Of a stretch of 64,000 nucleotides of DNA, positions 8,343-18,219 are shown piece after piece. The DNA is taken from contig NZ_FOSS01000003.1 in assembly GCF_900114355.1 (NCBI RefSeq), forward strand, positions 76,025-140,024, given 5' to 3'. Numbering within the stretch: position 1 is the first letter of the stretch; each line of letters starts with the position of its first letter. This DNA comes from Lysobacter sp. cf310 (GTDB taxonomy: Bacteria; Pseudomonadota; Gammaproteobacteria; Xanthomonadales; Xanthomonadaceae). A model generated the notes under the pieces. The model saw nothing but the letters and a program-made list of their open reading frames with translations, did not search any database and was not told the origin of the DNA. The translations under genes were made by a program, and so were the position numbers.

Positions 8343-9128
8343 TCAGATCGATTGCATGCGTCCGCCGTCCACCGCCAGGCTCACGCCGTTGACGTAGGCG
8401 GCGGCGGGCGAGGCCAGGAAGGCGATGCTGGCAGCGATCTCCGCGGGCTGGGCGAAGCGGCCGGCCGGCACGGTCTTGCGCATGGTTTCGATGATCGCCT
8501 CTTCGGATTGCCCCGAGCTGCGAGCTCGGTCGCCGATGATCTGGGTGATGCGGCCGGTCTCGGTGTAGCCGGGCAACACGTTGTTGACGGTGATGCCGAA
8601 CGGCGCGAGTTCGCGCGACAGGGTCTTGGCCCAGCTCGCGACCGCGCCGCGGATCGTGTTGGACACGCCCAGGCCGACGATGGGTTCCTTCACCGAGGTC
8701 GAGATCACGTTGACGATGCGACCCCAGCGCGCCGACTGCATGCCGGCCAGTACCGCCGCGACCAGGGTCTGGTTGGCGAGCAGGTGGCGGTTGAAGGCAT
8801 CCAGGTAGGCGTCGAGCTGGGCGCTGTGGGCGGGTCCGCCGGGCGGGCCGCCGCTGTTGTTGATCAGGATGTGCACCGGCCGACCGGCGGCGAGGGCTTC
8901 GACCTGCGCGCGCAGGCCCGCGGTGTCGGAGACGTCGGCGGCGATCCAGCCGTGCTGCTGCGCCGCGCGCGTGGGCAGTGCCGCGACCACCGCCTGCAGC
9001 GCATCGGGCCGGCGCGCAAGCACGGTGACGTCGGCGCCGAGCAGGGCCAGCTCGTGCGCGGCGGCGCGACCGATGCCGTCGGAGCCGCCGCATACCAGGG
9101 CGTGTTTGCCGGTGAGATCGAGGTCCAT
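8343..9128 (-). CDS. SDR-family oxidoreductase with atypical active site
   Basis: 261 residues with a clear Rossmann fold: the glycine-rich GGSDGIGR at 14-21, N-N-S-G at about 90-93, and the C-terminal V-N-G-V-S-L-A-V-D-G-G typical of FabG-like SDRs. The usual catalytic Y-x-x-x-K is absent: where Y-S-A-S-K is expected this protein has S-N-T-I-R, so Tyr and Lys are replaced by Ser and Arg. Divergent SDR subgroups with this change exist; their reaction is poorly defined. It lies between a PaiB-like gene and an orphan on the minus strand. Cofactor preference is not clear. Confidence 0.88.
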   Translation of the reverse strand: MDLDLTGKHALVCGGSDGIGRAAAHELALLGADVTVLARRPDALQAVVAALPTRAAQQHGWIAADVSDTAGLRAQVEALAAGRPVHILINNSGGPPGGPAHSAQLDAYLDAFNRHLLANQTLVAAVLAGMQSARWGRIVNVISTSVKEPIVGLGVSNTIRGAVASWAKTLSRELAPFGITVNNVLPGYTETGRITQIIGDRARSSGQSEEAIIETMRKTVPAGRFAQPAEIAASIAFLASPAAAYVNGVSLAVDGGRMQSI

Positions 9129-9165
9129 GGCGGTGCTCCGGTTGCGATACGGCGTGGGAGAGGGA

Positions 9166-9789
9166 TCAGGCGTCGGGCAGGCCGGCGCGCATCAGCGCGG
9201 CGACCTCGGCCGCGTTCTCGCTGCCCAGCGCGTCCAGGCGCTCGGCCACCGCGACCCGGTTGGCGAGCGGGTGGTTCTGGCTGAGCTTGAACTTGAGCGT
9301 GGCGCGTTCGACCTCGAAACGGAAACCGACGATGCCGCGCAGTTGCCGGCGCAGCGCCTCGCGCTCGACCTCGAAGCGCCAGTCGCTGCCGACCTCGGCT
9401 TCGTGACGGACGCTGAGATCGTCGACCAGGCGCGCGAGCTCGGCTTCGTCGTCAAAGGTGTCCAGACGCCCCTGCAGATGCGCGACCGCGTAGTTCCAGG
9501 TCGGCACGCGCGCGGCTTCCTCTTTGTCGGTGTACCAGCCCGGCGAGATGTAGGCATGCGGCCCATGCACCACGGCCAATGCGGGCCCGGCGTGCTGGGA
9601 TTGCGGATTCGGCTTGGCCCAATGGCCGCGCAACTGGATGCGCTGGCCGTCGCGGCGATAGAGCACCGGCAAATGCGACACCGTGGGCTCGCCGTCGCGC
9701 ACGCTGATCAGGCTGACGAAGTTGTCGCGCGCGAACAGCGCGTCCAACGCGGCCAGGTCGGTCTCGGCGAAGGCGCGCGGCAGGTACAT
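9166..9789 (-). CDS. FMN-binding PaiB-family protein
   Basis: 207 residues. The start M-Y-L-P-x-x-F, the core H-G-P-H-A-Y-I-S-P-x-W-Y, V-P-T-W-N-Y-A-V, and K-L-S-Q-N near residue 172 match the PaiB/FMN-binding negative transcriptional regulator family (split-barrel flavin fold). Bacillus PaiB was described as a repressor of sporulation and protease genes; in Gram-negatives the role is mostly unknown and may be flavin-dependent redox. It is 7 bases downstream of the preceding small gene, within the asnS-led run. Confidence 0.9.
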   Translation of the reverse strand: MYLPRAFAETDLAALDALFARDNFVSLISVRDGEPTVSHLPVLYRRDGQRIQLRGHWAKPNPQSQHAGPALAVVHGPHAYISPGWYTDKEEAARVPTWNYAVAHLQGRLDTFDDEAELARLVDDLSVRHEAEVGSDWRFEVEREALRRQLRGIVGFRFEVERATLKFKLSQNHPLANRVAVAERLDALGSENAAEVAALMRAGLPDA

Positions 9790-9796
9790 GCGCGGC

Positions 9797-10123
9797 TCAG
9801 TGCCGCTGCGGCAGCTTGCGCACCATCAACTCGCGCAGCGTCTCGTCGTCGTCGGCGCGCGGCGGGGTCAGCTCGTCCACCGCGAAACCGCGCTCGGCCG
9901 CATCTTCGTCGTCCAGACCGTCCAGCGACACGAACTCGGCGTCCATCAGGGCCGCGCGGGCCGTGTCCTCGCTGTCGTAGGCCAGGGTGTTGCCGTCGCT
10001 GTCGAAGACCTCGGCGGTGCCGGCCTCGCGCACGCGCAGGCGCGCCCAGATCACGGTGCGGCCCAGGGTGGCCAGCCACCACTCTTCGCGCAAGGTTTCG
10101 TTCATGGGATTCTCGTCGTTCAT
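9797..10123 (-). CDS. Small acidic hypothetical protein
   Basis: 108 residues when started at the ATG ending at 10123, which overlaps the upstream TGA by 4 bases (ATGA); an in-frame upstream start at 10147 would add eight residues but overlap further. The protein is acidic with no membrane segment; the pattern G-R-T-V-I-W-A-R-L-R-V-R-E-A-G-x-A-E-V-F-D-x-D-G suggests a small beta-rich fold. No family recognised. Co-transcription with the neighbours is likely from spacing. Confidence 0.75.
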   Translation of the reverse strand: MNDENPMNETLREEWWLATLGRTVIWARLRVREAGTAEVFDSDGNTLAYDSEDTARAALMDAEFVSLDGLDDEDAAERGFAVDELTPPRADDDETLRELMVRKLPQRH

Positions 10124-10425
10124 GGCAGCACCGTGGACAGCGCCCACAGCAGGCCGGCGCAGACCAGGCCGGCGATGATGGTCAGCAGCGACAGCCGGGC
10201 CGGATTGGCCAGGCCGTCGAGGTTGCGGTCGTTGGCGCTGCGATAGCCGCGACCCAACAGCCAGCGCCAGGCCGAGGGATTGGCGAACGCGCCCGCGCCG
10301 AGCTCGCGCTGCAGGTCCGGATGGCGGTCGCGGATGTGCACCAGCGACAGCGGCCAGAAAATCACGAAGGCGCAGAAGCCGGCGATGGCGACGGCGACGA
10401 ACAGCAGGGCAAGAAACAGGATCAC
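10120..10425 (-). CDS. Small two-helix membrane protein (UspB-like architecture)
   Basis: 101 residues with an N-terminal membrane helix (about 2-26) and a C-terminal one (about 78-98). The central soluble part (H-P-D-L-Q-R-E-L-G-A-G-A-F, then Y-R-S-A-N-D) resembles in layout the universal stress protein B family of inner-membrane proteins, but similarity is weak and the assignment tentative. It overlaps the downstream gene by ATGA and follows the crystallin J1-like gene after 7 bases. Confidence 0.75.
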   Translation of the reverse strand: MILFLALLFVAVAIAGFCAFVIFWPLSLVHIRDRHPDLQRELGAGAFANPSAWRWLLGRGYRSANDRNLDGLANPARLSLLTIIAGLVCAGLLWALSTVLP

Positions 10426-10432
10426 GGGCTAC

Positions 10433-10786
10433 TCAGGATTGCGGTGCGCGGTATTCGCCGATGACTTCGATCGGCCCGACGATGTGGTCGTTGAGCTGCT
10501 CCAGCTCCTCGGCCGGTACCCACCATTCGGTGTGGTGCGCGCCGCCGACCTTCTGGATTTCGTAGCGCGCCATGAAATCCGCATCGACTTCGAAACGGGT
10601 CACGTAGCCGACGCCGCTGTCCTTGATGTTCCACTGGGTGGCGATGTCGATCGCGTACTGCTCGTTGGTCACCGGATAGAAGATCGGCTGCTCGGGCAGG
10701 CGCGGCGGCCAGCGCCGGAAGCCGCTGGCCTCGACCAGAGCCAGTTCCTTCGGGCCGGTCGGGCGATACAGGGTCACCGTGGTCAT
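10433..10786 (-). CDS. ADP-ribosylation/crystallin J1-like small protein
   Basis: 117 residues. The opening V-T-L-Y-R-P-T-G-P-K-E-L and the block F-P-P/W-P-P-R-L-P-E-Q-P-I-F-Y-P-V-T-N-E-Q-Y-A match a widespread small family commonly labelled ADP-ribosylation/crystallin J1 protein. The label is historical; the protein is far too short to be an ADP-ribosylglycohydrolase and no function is established. Soluble. It begins 13 bases after the asnS stop and is probably cotranscribed with it. Confidence 0.82.
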   Translation of the reverse strand: MTTVTLYRPTGPKELALVEASGFRRWPPRLPEQPIFYPVTNEQYAIDIATQWNIKDSGVGYVTRFEVDADFMARYEIQKVGGAHHTEWWVPAEELEQLNDHIVGPIEVIGEYRAPQS

Positions 10787-10799
10787 GGCGCGCGGTGGC

Positions 10800-12200
<1,401 letters not shown>

Positions 12201-12328
12201 GGGATTCCTGCCTCGGAACGCTGTTCGATAAGAACCGGGGATGATAGCGGATCGGCGCGGCCCGAAGCGCCGGCGGCGCCGCTACACTCGGCCCAGAATC
12301 GGGCCCGGATCGGGCAGGGGAGCGGGAC

Positions 12329-13414
12329 ATGGGACGTGGCTGGATGGGGGCGCTGCTGTGGCTGTGCGCCGCGAGCGCGTGGGCGCAGGCGCCGGTGGCG
12401 CTGGACGAGACCCGCGCCGCGCGCTTCGCCAAACTGGCGCTGGACTGCGTGCAGCGCGAGTATCCGAACAAGCTCTCGCACCAGTTGCGCAGCGACGCCG
12501 ACGCGTTGCCGCCGCGCACGCTCTATCCGGCCTTCTACGGCTGCTACGACTGGCACTCCTCGGTGCACGGGCATTGGCTGCTGGCGCGGCTGCTGCAGCG
12601 CTATCCGCAGGCCGAGTTCGCCGCGCCCGCGCGGCGCGCCCTGGCCGCCAACCTGACCGCGGCCAACATCGCCGGCGAACTGGCCTATCTGCGCGCCGGC
12701 AGCGACGAATCCTTCGAGCGTCCCTACGGCCTGGCGTGGCTGTTGCAACTGGGCACGCAGCTGCGCGGCTGGGACGATCCGCAGGCGCGGCAGTGGGCCG
12801 CGGCGCTGGAGCCGCTGGAGCGCGAGGCCGCCGGGCGCCTGCTGCGCTGGCTGCCCAAGCTGACCATGCCGATCCGGGTCGGCGAGCATTCGCAGACCGC
12901 GTTCGCGTTCGGCCTGGCCCTGGACTGGACCCAGGCCAGCGGCGATGCGCGGCTGCGCGAGGCGCTGCTGGCGCGCGTGCGCCAGTTCCATCTGAACGAT
13001 CGCGACTGTCCGATCGCCTACGAGCCCTCCGGCCAGGACTTTCTCTCGCCCTGTCTGGCCGAGGCCGATCTGATGCGACGTGTGCTGCCGCCAGCCGAAT
13101 ACGCGCGTTGGCTGAAGGCTTTCCTGCCCGGCATCCCGCGCAAGGCCGACGCCGGCTGGCTGACCCCGGGCGTGGTCCTGGACCCCACCGACGGCAAGCT
13201 CGCGCACCTGGACGGGCTGAACCTGAGCCGGGCCTGGATGCTGGAAGGCATGGCGCGCGGCCTGCCGCCGGGCGACCGCCGCATACCGGCGCTGCGCGCG
13301 GCCGCCGCGCGCCATCGCGACAGCGGCCTGGTCGCGGTCAGCGGCGCGCATTACGCCGGCGCGCACTGGCTGGGCAGTTTCGCGACTTATCTGCTGGCTC
13401 CGCCCGAAACTTGA
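12329..13414 (+). CDS. DUF2891 family secreted protein
   Basis: 361 residues with an N-terminal signal peptide ending near A-W-A-Q-A (about residue 20). The mature part is alpha-helical and matches DUF2891: L-Y-P-A-F-Y-G-C-Y-D-W-H-S-S-V-H-G-H-W, F-E-R-P-Y-G-L-A-W-L-L and E-P-S-G-Q-D-F-L-S-P are characteristic conserved blocks. The fold suggests an alpha/alpha toroid such as glycan-active enzymes, but no activity is known. Likely periplasmic. It is single, divergent from asnS; a TACACT -10-like hexamer lies at 12282-12287. Confidence 0.88.
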   Translation: MGRGWMGALLWLCAASAWAQAPVALDETRAARFAKLALDCVQREYPNKLSHQLRSDADALPPRTLYPAFYGCYDWHSSVHGHWLLARLLQRYPQAEFAAPARRALAANLTAANIAGELAYLRAGSDESFERPYGLAWLLQLGTQLRGWDDPQARQWAAALEPLEREAAGRLLRWLPKLTMPIRVGEHSQTAFAFGLALDWTQASGDARLREALLARVRQFHLNDRDCPIAYEPSGQDFLSPCLAEADLMRRVLPPAEYARWLKAFLPGIPRKADAGWLTPGVVLDPTDGKLAHLDGLNLSRAWMLEGMARGLPPGDRRIPALRAAAARHRDSGLVAVSGAHYAGAHWLGSFATYLLAPPET

Positions 13415-13504
13415 AACGCTGCGTCCCGGGGCCATATCGGTAGGGCCCAGGCCGTCGCCACGGCCTGCCTGTTACCATGACCGCCTAGCAACGAGAGTCC
13501 CCCG

Positions 13505-13843
13505 ATGTCCGTCAGCCTCGCCCCCGCCGCCCTCGAACGCGTCCGCCATTTCCTGGCCGAGGCGCCCGATGCCCTGGGCCTGCGTTTCGGCGTGACCCGC
13601 ACCGGTTGCTCGGGCTGGCAGCACATCGCCGACCTGGCCCGCGACCAGCGCCCGGGCGACACCGTGTTCGAACAGGACGGCGTGCGCATCTACGTCGATC
13701 CGATCAGCCTGCCGCTGGTCGACGGCACCCGCATCGAGTTCATGAAGCAGGGCCTGGGCGAGCAGTTCGTGTTCCAGAACCCGAACGTGAGCGCCGAGTG
13801 CGGCTGCGGCGAGAGCTTCACCACGGCCGCCGACGCGGCCTGA
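13505..13843 (+). CDS. IscA/HesB-family Fe-S cluster assembly protein
   Basis: 112 residues, typical A-type carrier length. The three conserved cysteines are present: C35 in T-R-T-G-C-S-G, and C99 and C101 in A-E-C-G-C-G-E-S-F. A-type carriers receive Fe-S clusters from IscU/SufB and deliver them to apoproteins. It stands apart from any isc or suf operon here, so it could be IscA, SufA or an ErpA-like member; the sequence does not decide. A GAGAGTC stretch at 13494-13500 may serve as ribosome-binding site. Confidence 0.92.
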   Translation: MSVSLAPAALERVRHFLAEAPDALGLRFGVTRTGCSGWQHIADLARDQRPGDTVFEQDGVRIYVDPISLPLVDGTRIEFMKQGLGEQFVFQNPNVSAECGCGESFTTAADAA

Positions 13844-14030
13844 GCCTGCGCGGCCCGGCCGGGTCGCGACCTCCCCCTGACGGTTCCGATCCCGCGCCGT
13901 GCGCGGCGGGTCGCGTCGTCTCGACCGCGACTGAAACCTCGCCCGCCCGCGCGGAGACCCGGCCTGTCCGAATCGGTCCGATAGTGCCGACATTGACTTT
14001 CGGCCTAGCGCCGATGCGCAAGTCGCGGGC

Positions 14031-14036
14031 TAGACT
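14031..14036 (+). promoter_or_regulatory. Candidate -10 element for DUF885 gene
   Basis: TAGACT lies 25 bases before the ATG at 14062 in a 218-base gap that otherwise shows no gene. No good -35 hexamer is found at 16-18 bases, so this is a weak call from similarity to the sigma-70 -10 consensus. Confidence 0.35.
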
Positions 14037-14061
14037 CGGGATCCGCTTCCAGGGGATCGTC

Positions 14062-15822
14062 ATGTTCCGCAAGCTCGTGTTCGCCGCGCTCGCCGCGGCC
14101 GTGTTCGTGGTCGCGCCGGCGCGCGCGCAGACCGCCGACGCCCGCCTCAAGGCCTATTTCGAGGCCGAATGGGAGCGCGGCCTGGTCGAGAGCCCCGAAG
14201 GCGCCAGTTACAACGGCGACAACCGTTTCAACGACCGCTGGACCGATCGCAGCCTGGCCGCGATCGCCCAACGCGAAGCCGCCGATCGCGAGGCCTTGAC
14301 CCGCCTCAAGGCGATCGACCGCGCCGCCCTGTCGGCCGACAGCCAGCTCGATTACGACACCTACGCCTGGAACCTGGAGCGCAACATCGAGCGCCAGAAG
14401 TTCCGCGAGTACCTGCAGCCGGTCGGCCACCAGGGCGGCGTGCAGACCGCCGACGGCATCGCCGAGGTGCTGCCCTTCGCCAGCGTCAAGGACTATCGCG
14501 ACTGGCTGGCGCGCTTGAACGCGCTGCCGGGCGTGATCGATCAGACCAGCGTGCTGATGCGCGAAGGTCTGAAGCAGGGCAGCACGCCGCCGCGCGTGCT
14601 GATGCAGCGCGTGCCCGCGCAGATCGCCTCGCAGATCGTCGACGATCCCGCCAAGAGCGCGTTCTACCGCCCGTTCCTGCGTTTCCCGGCCACGGTGCCC
14701 GAGTCCGAACGCGCCGCGTTGCAGGCCCAGGCCAAGCAGGCGATCGCCGAGCGCATCGTGCCCGCGTACCGCAAGTTCGCCGCCTTCTTCAACGACGAGT
14801 ATCTGCCCAAGACCCGCACCGGCATCGCCGTGGCCGAGCAGCCCGACGGCAAGGCCTATTACGATTTTCTGGCGCGCTACTACACCACCACCGACCTGAG
14901 CGCCGAGCAGATCCATCAGACCGGTCTGCAGGAAGTCGCGCGCATCCGCGCGCAGATGGAGCAGGTCAAGGCCGAGGTCGGCTTCAAGGGCACGTTGCCC
15001 GAGTTCTTCGCCTATCTGCGCAGCGATCCCAAGTTCTTCTACAAGACGCCGCAGGATCTGTTGACCGCGTATCGCGCGCTCTCCAAGCGCATCGATCCGG
15101 AGCTGGTGAAGGTATTCCACACCATCCCGCGCCAGCCCTACGGCGTGCGCCCGATTCCGGACAATATCGCGCCGGATACGACCACCGCCTACTACCAGCC
15201 CGGCGCCGTCGACGGCAGCCGCGCCGGCTTTTACTACGTCAATCTGTACAAGCCGGAGGTGCGCCCGAGCTGGGAAATGATGGCGCTGTCGCTGCACGAG
15301 GCCGTGCCCGGGCATCACTTCCAGTTCGCACGCGGCCTGGAACTGCCGGAGCGGCCGATGTTCCGCCGCACCGCGTACTTCGTCGCCTACGGCGAAGGCT
15401 GGGGCCTGTACGCCGAGCAGCTCGGTTACGACATGGGCCTGTACGACGACCCCTACGATCGCTTCGGCCAGCTCACCTACGAGATGTGGCGCGCGGTGCG
15501 CCTGGTGGTCGACACCGGCATGCACGCCAAGGGCTGGAGCCGCGAGCGCGCGATCGCCTACTTCAAGGACAACGCCGCCAAGACCGACCAGGACATCGTC
15601 AACGAGGTCGATCGCTACATCGGCACGCCGGGCCAGGCGCTGGCTTACAAGATCGGCCAGCTCAAGATCTCGGCGCTGCGCGCCAAGGCCAAGGCCGCGC
15701 TGGGCGAGCGTTTCGACCTGCGCGCGTTCAACGACGAAGTGCTGGCGACGGGCTCGGTGCCGCTGCAGGCGCTGGAGGCGCATATCGACGCGTGGATCGC
15801 GGCGGAGCAGGGCAGGCGCTGA
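14062..15822 (+). CDS. DUF885 family secreted peptidase-like protein
   Basis: 586 residues from the ATG at 14062, which opens a clear signal peptide (M-F-R-K-L-V-F-A-A-L-A to A-R-A-Q at about residue 22). DUF885 proteins are alpha-helical zinc-metallopeptidase-like enzymes; the signature H-E-A-V-P-G-H-H-F-Q starts at about residue 412 and contains the H-E-x-x-x-x-H pattern expected for metal binding. A-F/Y-G-E-G-W-G-L-Y-A-E-Q follows, also conserved. Likely periplasmic peptidase; substrate unknown. It is monocistronic, followed by an inverted-repeat element. Confidence 0.9.
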   Translation: MFRKLVFAALAAAVFVVAPARAQTADARLKAYFEAEWERGLVESPEGASYNGDNRFNDRWTDRSLAAIAQREAADREALTRLKAIDRAALSADSQLDYDTYAWNLERNIERQKFREYLQPVGHQGGVQTADGIAEVLPFASVKDYRDWLARLNALPGVIDQTSVLMREGLKQGSTPPRVLMQRVPAQIASQIVDDPAKSAFYRPFLRFPATVPESERAALQAQAKQAIAERIVPAYRKFAAFFNDEYLPKTRTGIAVAEQPDGKAYYDFLARYYTTTDLSAEQIHQTGLQEVARIRAQMEQVKAEVGFKGTLPEFFAYLRSDPKFFYKTPQDLLTAYRALSKRIDPELVKVFHTIPRQPYGVRPIPDNIAPDTTTAYYQPGAVDGSRAGFYYVNLYKPEVRPSWEMMALSLHEAVPGHHFQFARGLELPERPMFRRTAYFVAYGEGWGLYAEQLGYDMGLYDDPYDRFGQLTYEMWRAVRLVVDTGMHAKGWSRERAIAYFKDNAAKTDQDIVNEVDRYIGTPGQALAYKIGQLKISALRAKAKAALGERFDLRAFNDEVLATGSVPLQALEAHIDAWIAAEQGRR

Positions 15823-15842
15823 GCTCGCTGGCTACTGGGGAA

Positions 15843-15958
15843 GAGCAAATCCCCCTCTATCCCCCTTTTTCAAAGGGGGAAGGCGAACCGGTGCGATACG
15901 GGGCGCTCCGAAGTTGATGGTTCCCCCCTTTGAAAAAGGGGGCTAGGGGGATTTGCTC
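15843..15958. repeat. Intergenic inverted repeat with CCCCC/GGGGG blocks
   Basis: The left arm (15843-15880, starting GAGCAAATCCCCC) and the right arm (15923-15958, ending GGGGGATTTGCTC) are near-perfect reverse complements of about 35 bases, separated by about 42 bases. Each arm itself has a small hairpin (CCCCC-TTTTTCAAA-GGGGG). It lies between the convergent DUF885 and TraB-like genes. The form matches a dispersed intergenic repeat seen in many bacterial genomes rather than a gene; it could also act as a bidirectional terminator. Confidence 0.85.
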
Positions 15959-15975
15959 CACCCGCTCTCAACCGA

Positions 15976-17181
15976 TCAACCGATGAGCTTGCCCAACATC
16001 CGCAACCCGCCCGTCCACACGCCGATCGCGGTGCCCAGGCTGGTCAGGAAGAAGTTCAGCAGCACGCGCGCGACCCGATTGCGCCACCAGCCGCGCCAGG
16101 TCTGGACGTCGTCGCGCAGGGCCATGAAGTCGGCGTAGGTCGGCTTGCGTACCCAGGCCTCGGTGAGCGCGCTGAGCGTGCCCGAGGCCAGGGCCGGATG
16201 CAGCGGGGTGATCGGCGAGGCCACGAACGCGACCAGGATGCTGAGCGGATGGCCGCCGGCGACCGCGCAACCGATCGCGCCGAGCACGCCGGTGGCCAGC
16301 ACCCACTGCAGCAGCAGGTCGGAGCCGACGTCGATGCCGCCGCGCCAGAAGCCCCAGGCGAAGCCGCCGAGCACGAACGCGGACAGGAAGATGGTGAACC
16401 AGGGCACGCTGCTCTTCTGCGGCAGCGACTCGAGTTCCTCGCGCACCGTCGCCGGCGCGCGGGTTTCCTCGCGCAGATGCTGGGCCAGGCCCTGCAGGTG
16501 GCCGGCGCCGACCACGGCCAGCACTTCGCGCGCGTCGCCGTGCGATTCGCGCAGACGCGCGGCCATGTAGCGGTCGCGCTCGGCGATCACGCTTTCGTAC
16601 AGCTGCGGGCTTTCGCTGGCGAATTCGCCGAAGCTGGATTCGAGCATGTCGCCCTGCTTGAGCTTCTCGATCTCCTCCTCGCCGACTTCCTCATCGACGA
16701 ACAGCGCCGCCAGCAGGCCGCCGCCGAGCTTGGCCCGGCCCCACCAGCCCAGCTTGCTGGAGGCCCGCTTGAAGGTCAGACCGACCTCGCGGTCGATCAG
16801 GTGCACCGGCAGCTCGCGCTGGCGCGCTTCCAGCACCGCGCGCTTGAGCTCGGCGCCGGGCTCGATGCCGAGCTGCTCGGCGAGCCGGCGCTGGTAGGCG
16901 GCCAGGGCCAGGTTGGCGGCGAACAGCGCGGTCTTGCCGGTGCGCAGGACCTGGATCAGGTCCAGGCGCGCGAGCGCGTCGGGGTCGGTGAGCGCCTGCA
17001 GGCGCTGCGGGTCCAGCTCCACCGCGACCGCGTCGTAGGCGCCGCTGCCGATCGCGTCGCGCACCGCGTCCACGCTGGCCTGCGATACGTGCGCGGTCCC
17101 GAGCAGGGTGTAGCGGACGCCGTCGCGTTCGACGATGGCATGGGGTTGGCCGTGCAGGCCGTCGCTGATCGGTGCATTCAT
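15976..17181 (-). CDS. TraB/PrgY-family membrane protein
   Basis: 401 residues. The N-terminal two thirds form the TraB/PrgY domain: G-T-A-H-V-S near residue 29, a conserved acidic V-E-L-D after V-A, and G-A-G-H-L-Q-G near 222. The C-terminal third has about four hydrophobic helices (about 260-280, 290-330 and near the end). Enterococcal PrgY/TraB limits peptide pheromone activity; eukaryotic TRABD proteins share metalloprotease-like motifs. In proteobacteria the role is unknown. Inner membrane, single gene. Confidence 0.88.
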   Translation of the reverse strand: MNAPISDGLHGQPHAIVERDGVRYTLLGTAHVSQASVDAVRDAIGSGAYDAVAVELDPQRLQALTDPDALARLDLIQVLRTGKTALFAANLALAAYQRRLAEQLGIEPGAELKRAVLEARQRELPVHLIDREVGLTFKRASSKLGWWGRAKLGGGLLAALFVDEEVGEEEIEKLKQGDMLESSFGEFASESPQLYESVIAERDRYMAARLRESHGDAREVLAVVGAGHLQGLAQHLREETRAPATVREELESLPQKSSVPWFTIFLSAFVLGGFAWGFWRGGIDVGSDLLLQWVLATGVLGAIGCAVAGGHPLSILVAFVASPITPLHPALASGTLSALTEAWVRKPTYADFMALRDDVQTWRGWWRNRVARVLLNFFLTSLGTAIGVWTGGLRMLGKLIG

Positions 17182-17274
17182 TCGGTGATTGGGCGCCGTA
17201 CGGGGGCTGGCACAGGAAGGCCGGCAGGATAGAGGCTGGGGGGAATAGCGGCAAACTGCGTAGGTCCGACCGCG

Positions 17275-17301
17275 GCCGGGCCGGGAAGTGCCCGGCCCGG
17301 C
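17275..17301. other. Strong GC hairpin downstream of GIDE-like gene
   Basis: CCGGGCCGGG and CCCGGCCCGG form ten-base arms around the loop AAGTG, extended by one G-C pair. It sits 5 bases past the stop of the minus-strand gene at 17306, so it could stabilise or end that transcript, but there is no T-run on the minus strand and I do not call it an intrinsic terminator. Confidence 0.5.
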
Positions 17302-17305
17302 GCGA

Positions 17306-18046
17306 TCATTGCTCGCGCGCGGCGAACGGCGCCCGGTACCAGAACACCAGGCCCAGCGCGAGCAGGGCCGCGCCGATCCAGCGCAGCCAGCGCGGCCAGG
17401 CCGGCGCCGGCCGCAGCAGGTCGAGCTGGTCCACGAACAGGGTCTCGCAGGCGCCGTTGCCGGTGTCGTCGCGCGACAGCGAGGTGCCGCGCACGAAGTT
17501 CATCCCGGCCTGGTGCTTGTACACCGCGAGCTGGCCGCGCAGGCGCACCTGATCGCCCACGCGCAGCGCGCGGATGCGCTCGGCGATGTCGCTGCGTTCG
17601 GTCAGCAGATGATTGTTGGACAAGGCGCGGGTGTGCGCGGGCCCGATCGCGGCGTCGCCGCTGTAGCGGAAATTGCAGGTCCACTGGCCGTTCCAGAACG
17701 CCATGCGCTCGTAGGCGCCGTCGCTGGCGTTGGCGCCCCACACCAGGCACAGGTCGGCGACGTTGAGATGGTCGTTGGCGCGGGCGTGGAAGCTGTCCCA
17801 GAACGTGTCCGAATCGTGCCGGCTCACCACCAGGCCGGTGATGTCGTAGTCGGCGACCGGTTCGATGCGGTAGTCGACGTCGCCGGCGCGCACCGAGAAC
17901 GGCGCCTCCTCGACCGCGCGTTGCCGCGGTTCGGTCAGGACCTCGGGCAGCAGCAGGCCGTGCTCGGGCACGGTGTCGCGCTTGAGGTAGCCGAACGCGA
18001 GCAGGCCGGCGCCCAGGATCAGCATCAGGCGGACCGGGGAGATCAC
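17306..18046 (-). CDS. GIDE-like (E3 ubiquitin ligase-like) membrane protein
   Basis: 246 residues from the GTG ending at 18046, preferred because AGGAG (18056-18060 on the complement) lies nine bases upstream; an ATG seven codons in is possible. Helices flank the protein (about 7-24 and 218-236) and the middle is extracytoplasmic. Segments such as A-P-F-S-V-R-A-G-D-V-D-Y-R-I-E-P, L-R-V-G-D-Q-V-R-L-R-G-Q-L and the final paired helix resemble the GIDE domain of bacterial proteins named after the mitochondrial E3 ligase MUL1. There is no RING finger, so the ligase name is only a homology label. Confidence 0.6.
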   Translation of the reverse strand: MISPVRLMLILGAGLLAFGYLKRDTVPEHGLLLPEVLTEPRQRAVEEAPFSVRAGDVDYRIEPVADYDITGLVVSRHDSDTFWDSFHARANDHLNVADLCLVWGANASDGAYERMAFWNGQWTCNFRYSGDAAIGPAHTRALSNNHLLTERSDIAERIRALRVGDQVRLRGQLAVYKHQAGMNFVRGTSLSRDDTGNGACETLFVDQLDLLRPAPAWPRWLRWIGAALLALGLVFWYRAPFAAREQ

Positions 18047-18219
18047 GGGCGCGCGCTCCTGCGTGCGTCCGAGCGCGCGCGCCGGGCGTGGGTGTGCGTA
18101 GCCGAATTCACCGCGTCTTCCCCTGGTTTCGCCGCGGCCTGCGGCCGCCAGCGCGCAGAGTAGAAGCAAGCGCGGCGCCGGAACAAGAGCGGCGCCGCGA
18201 CCGGCCCGCGGCGAGGCGC

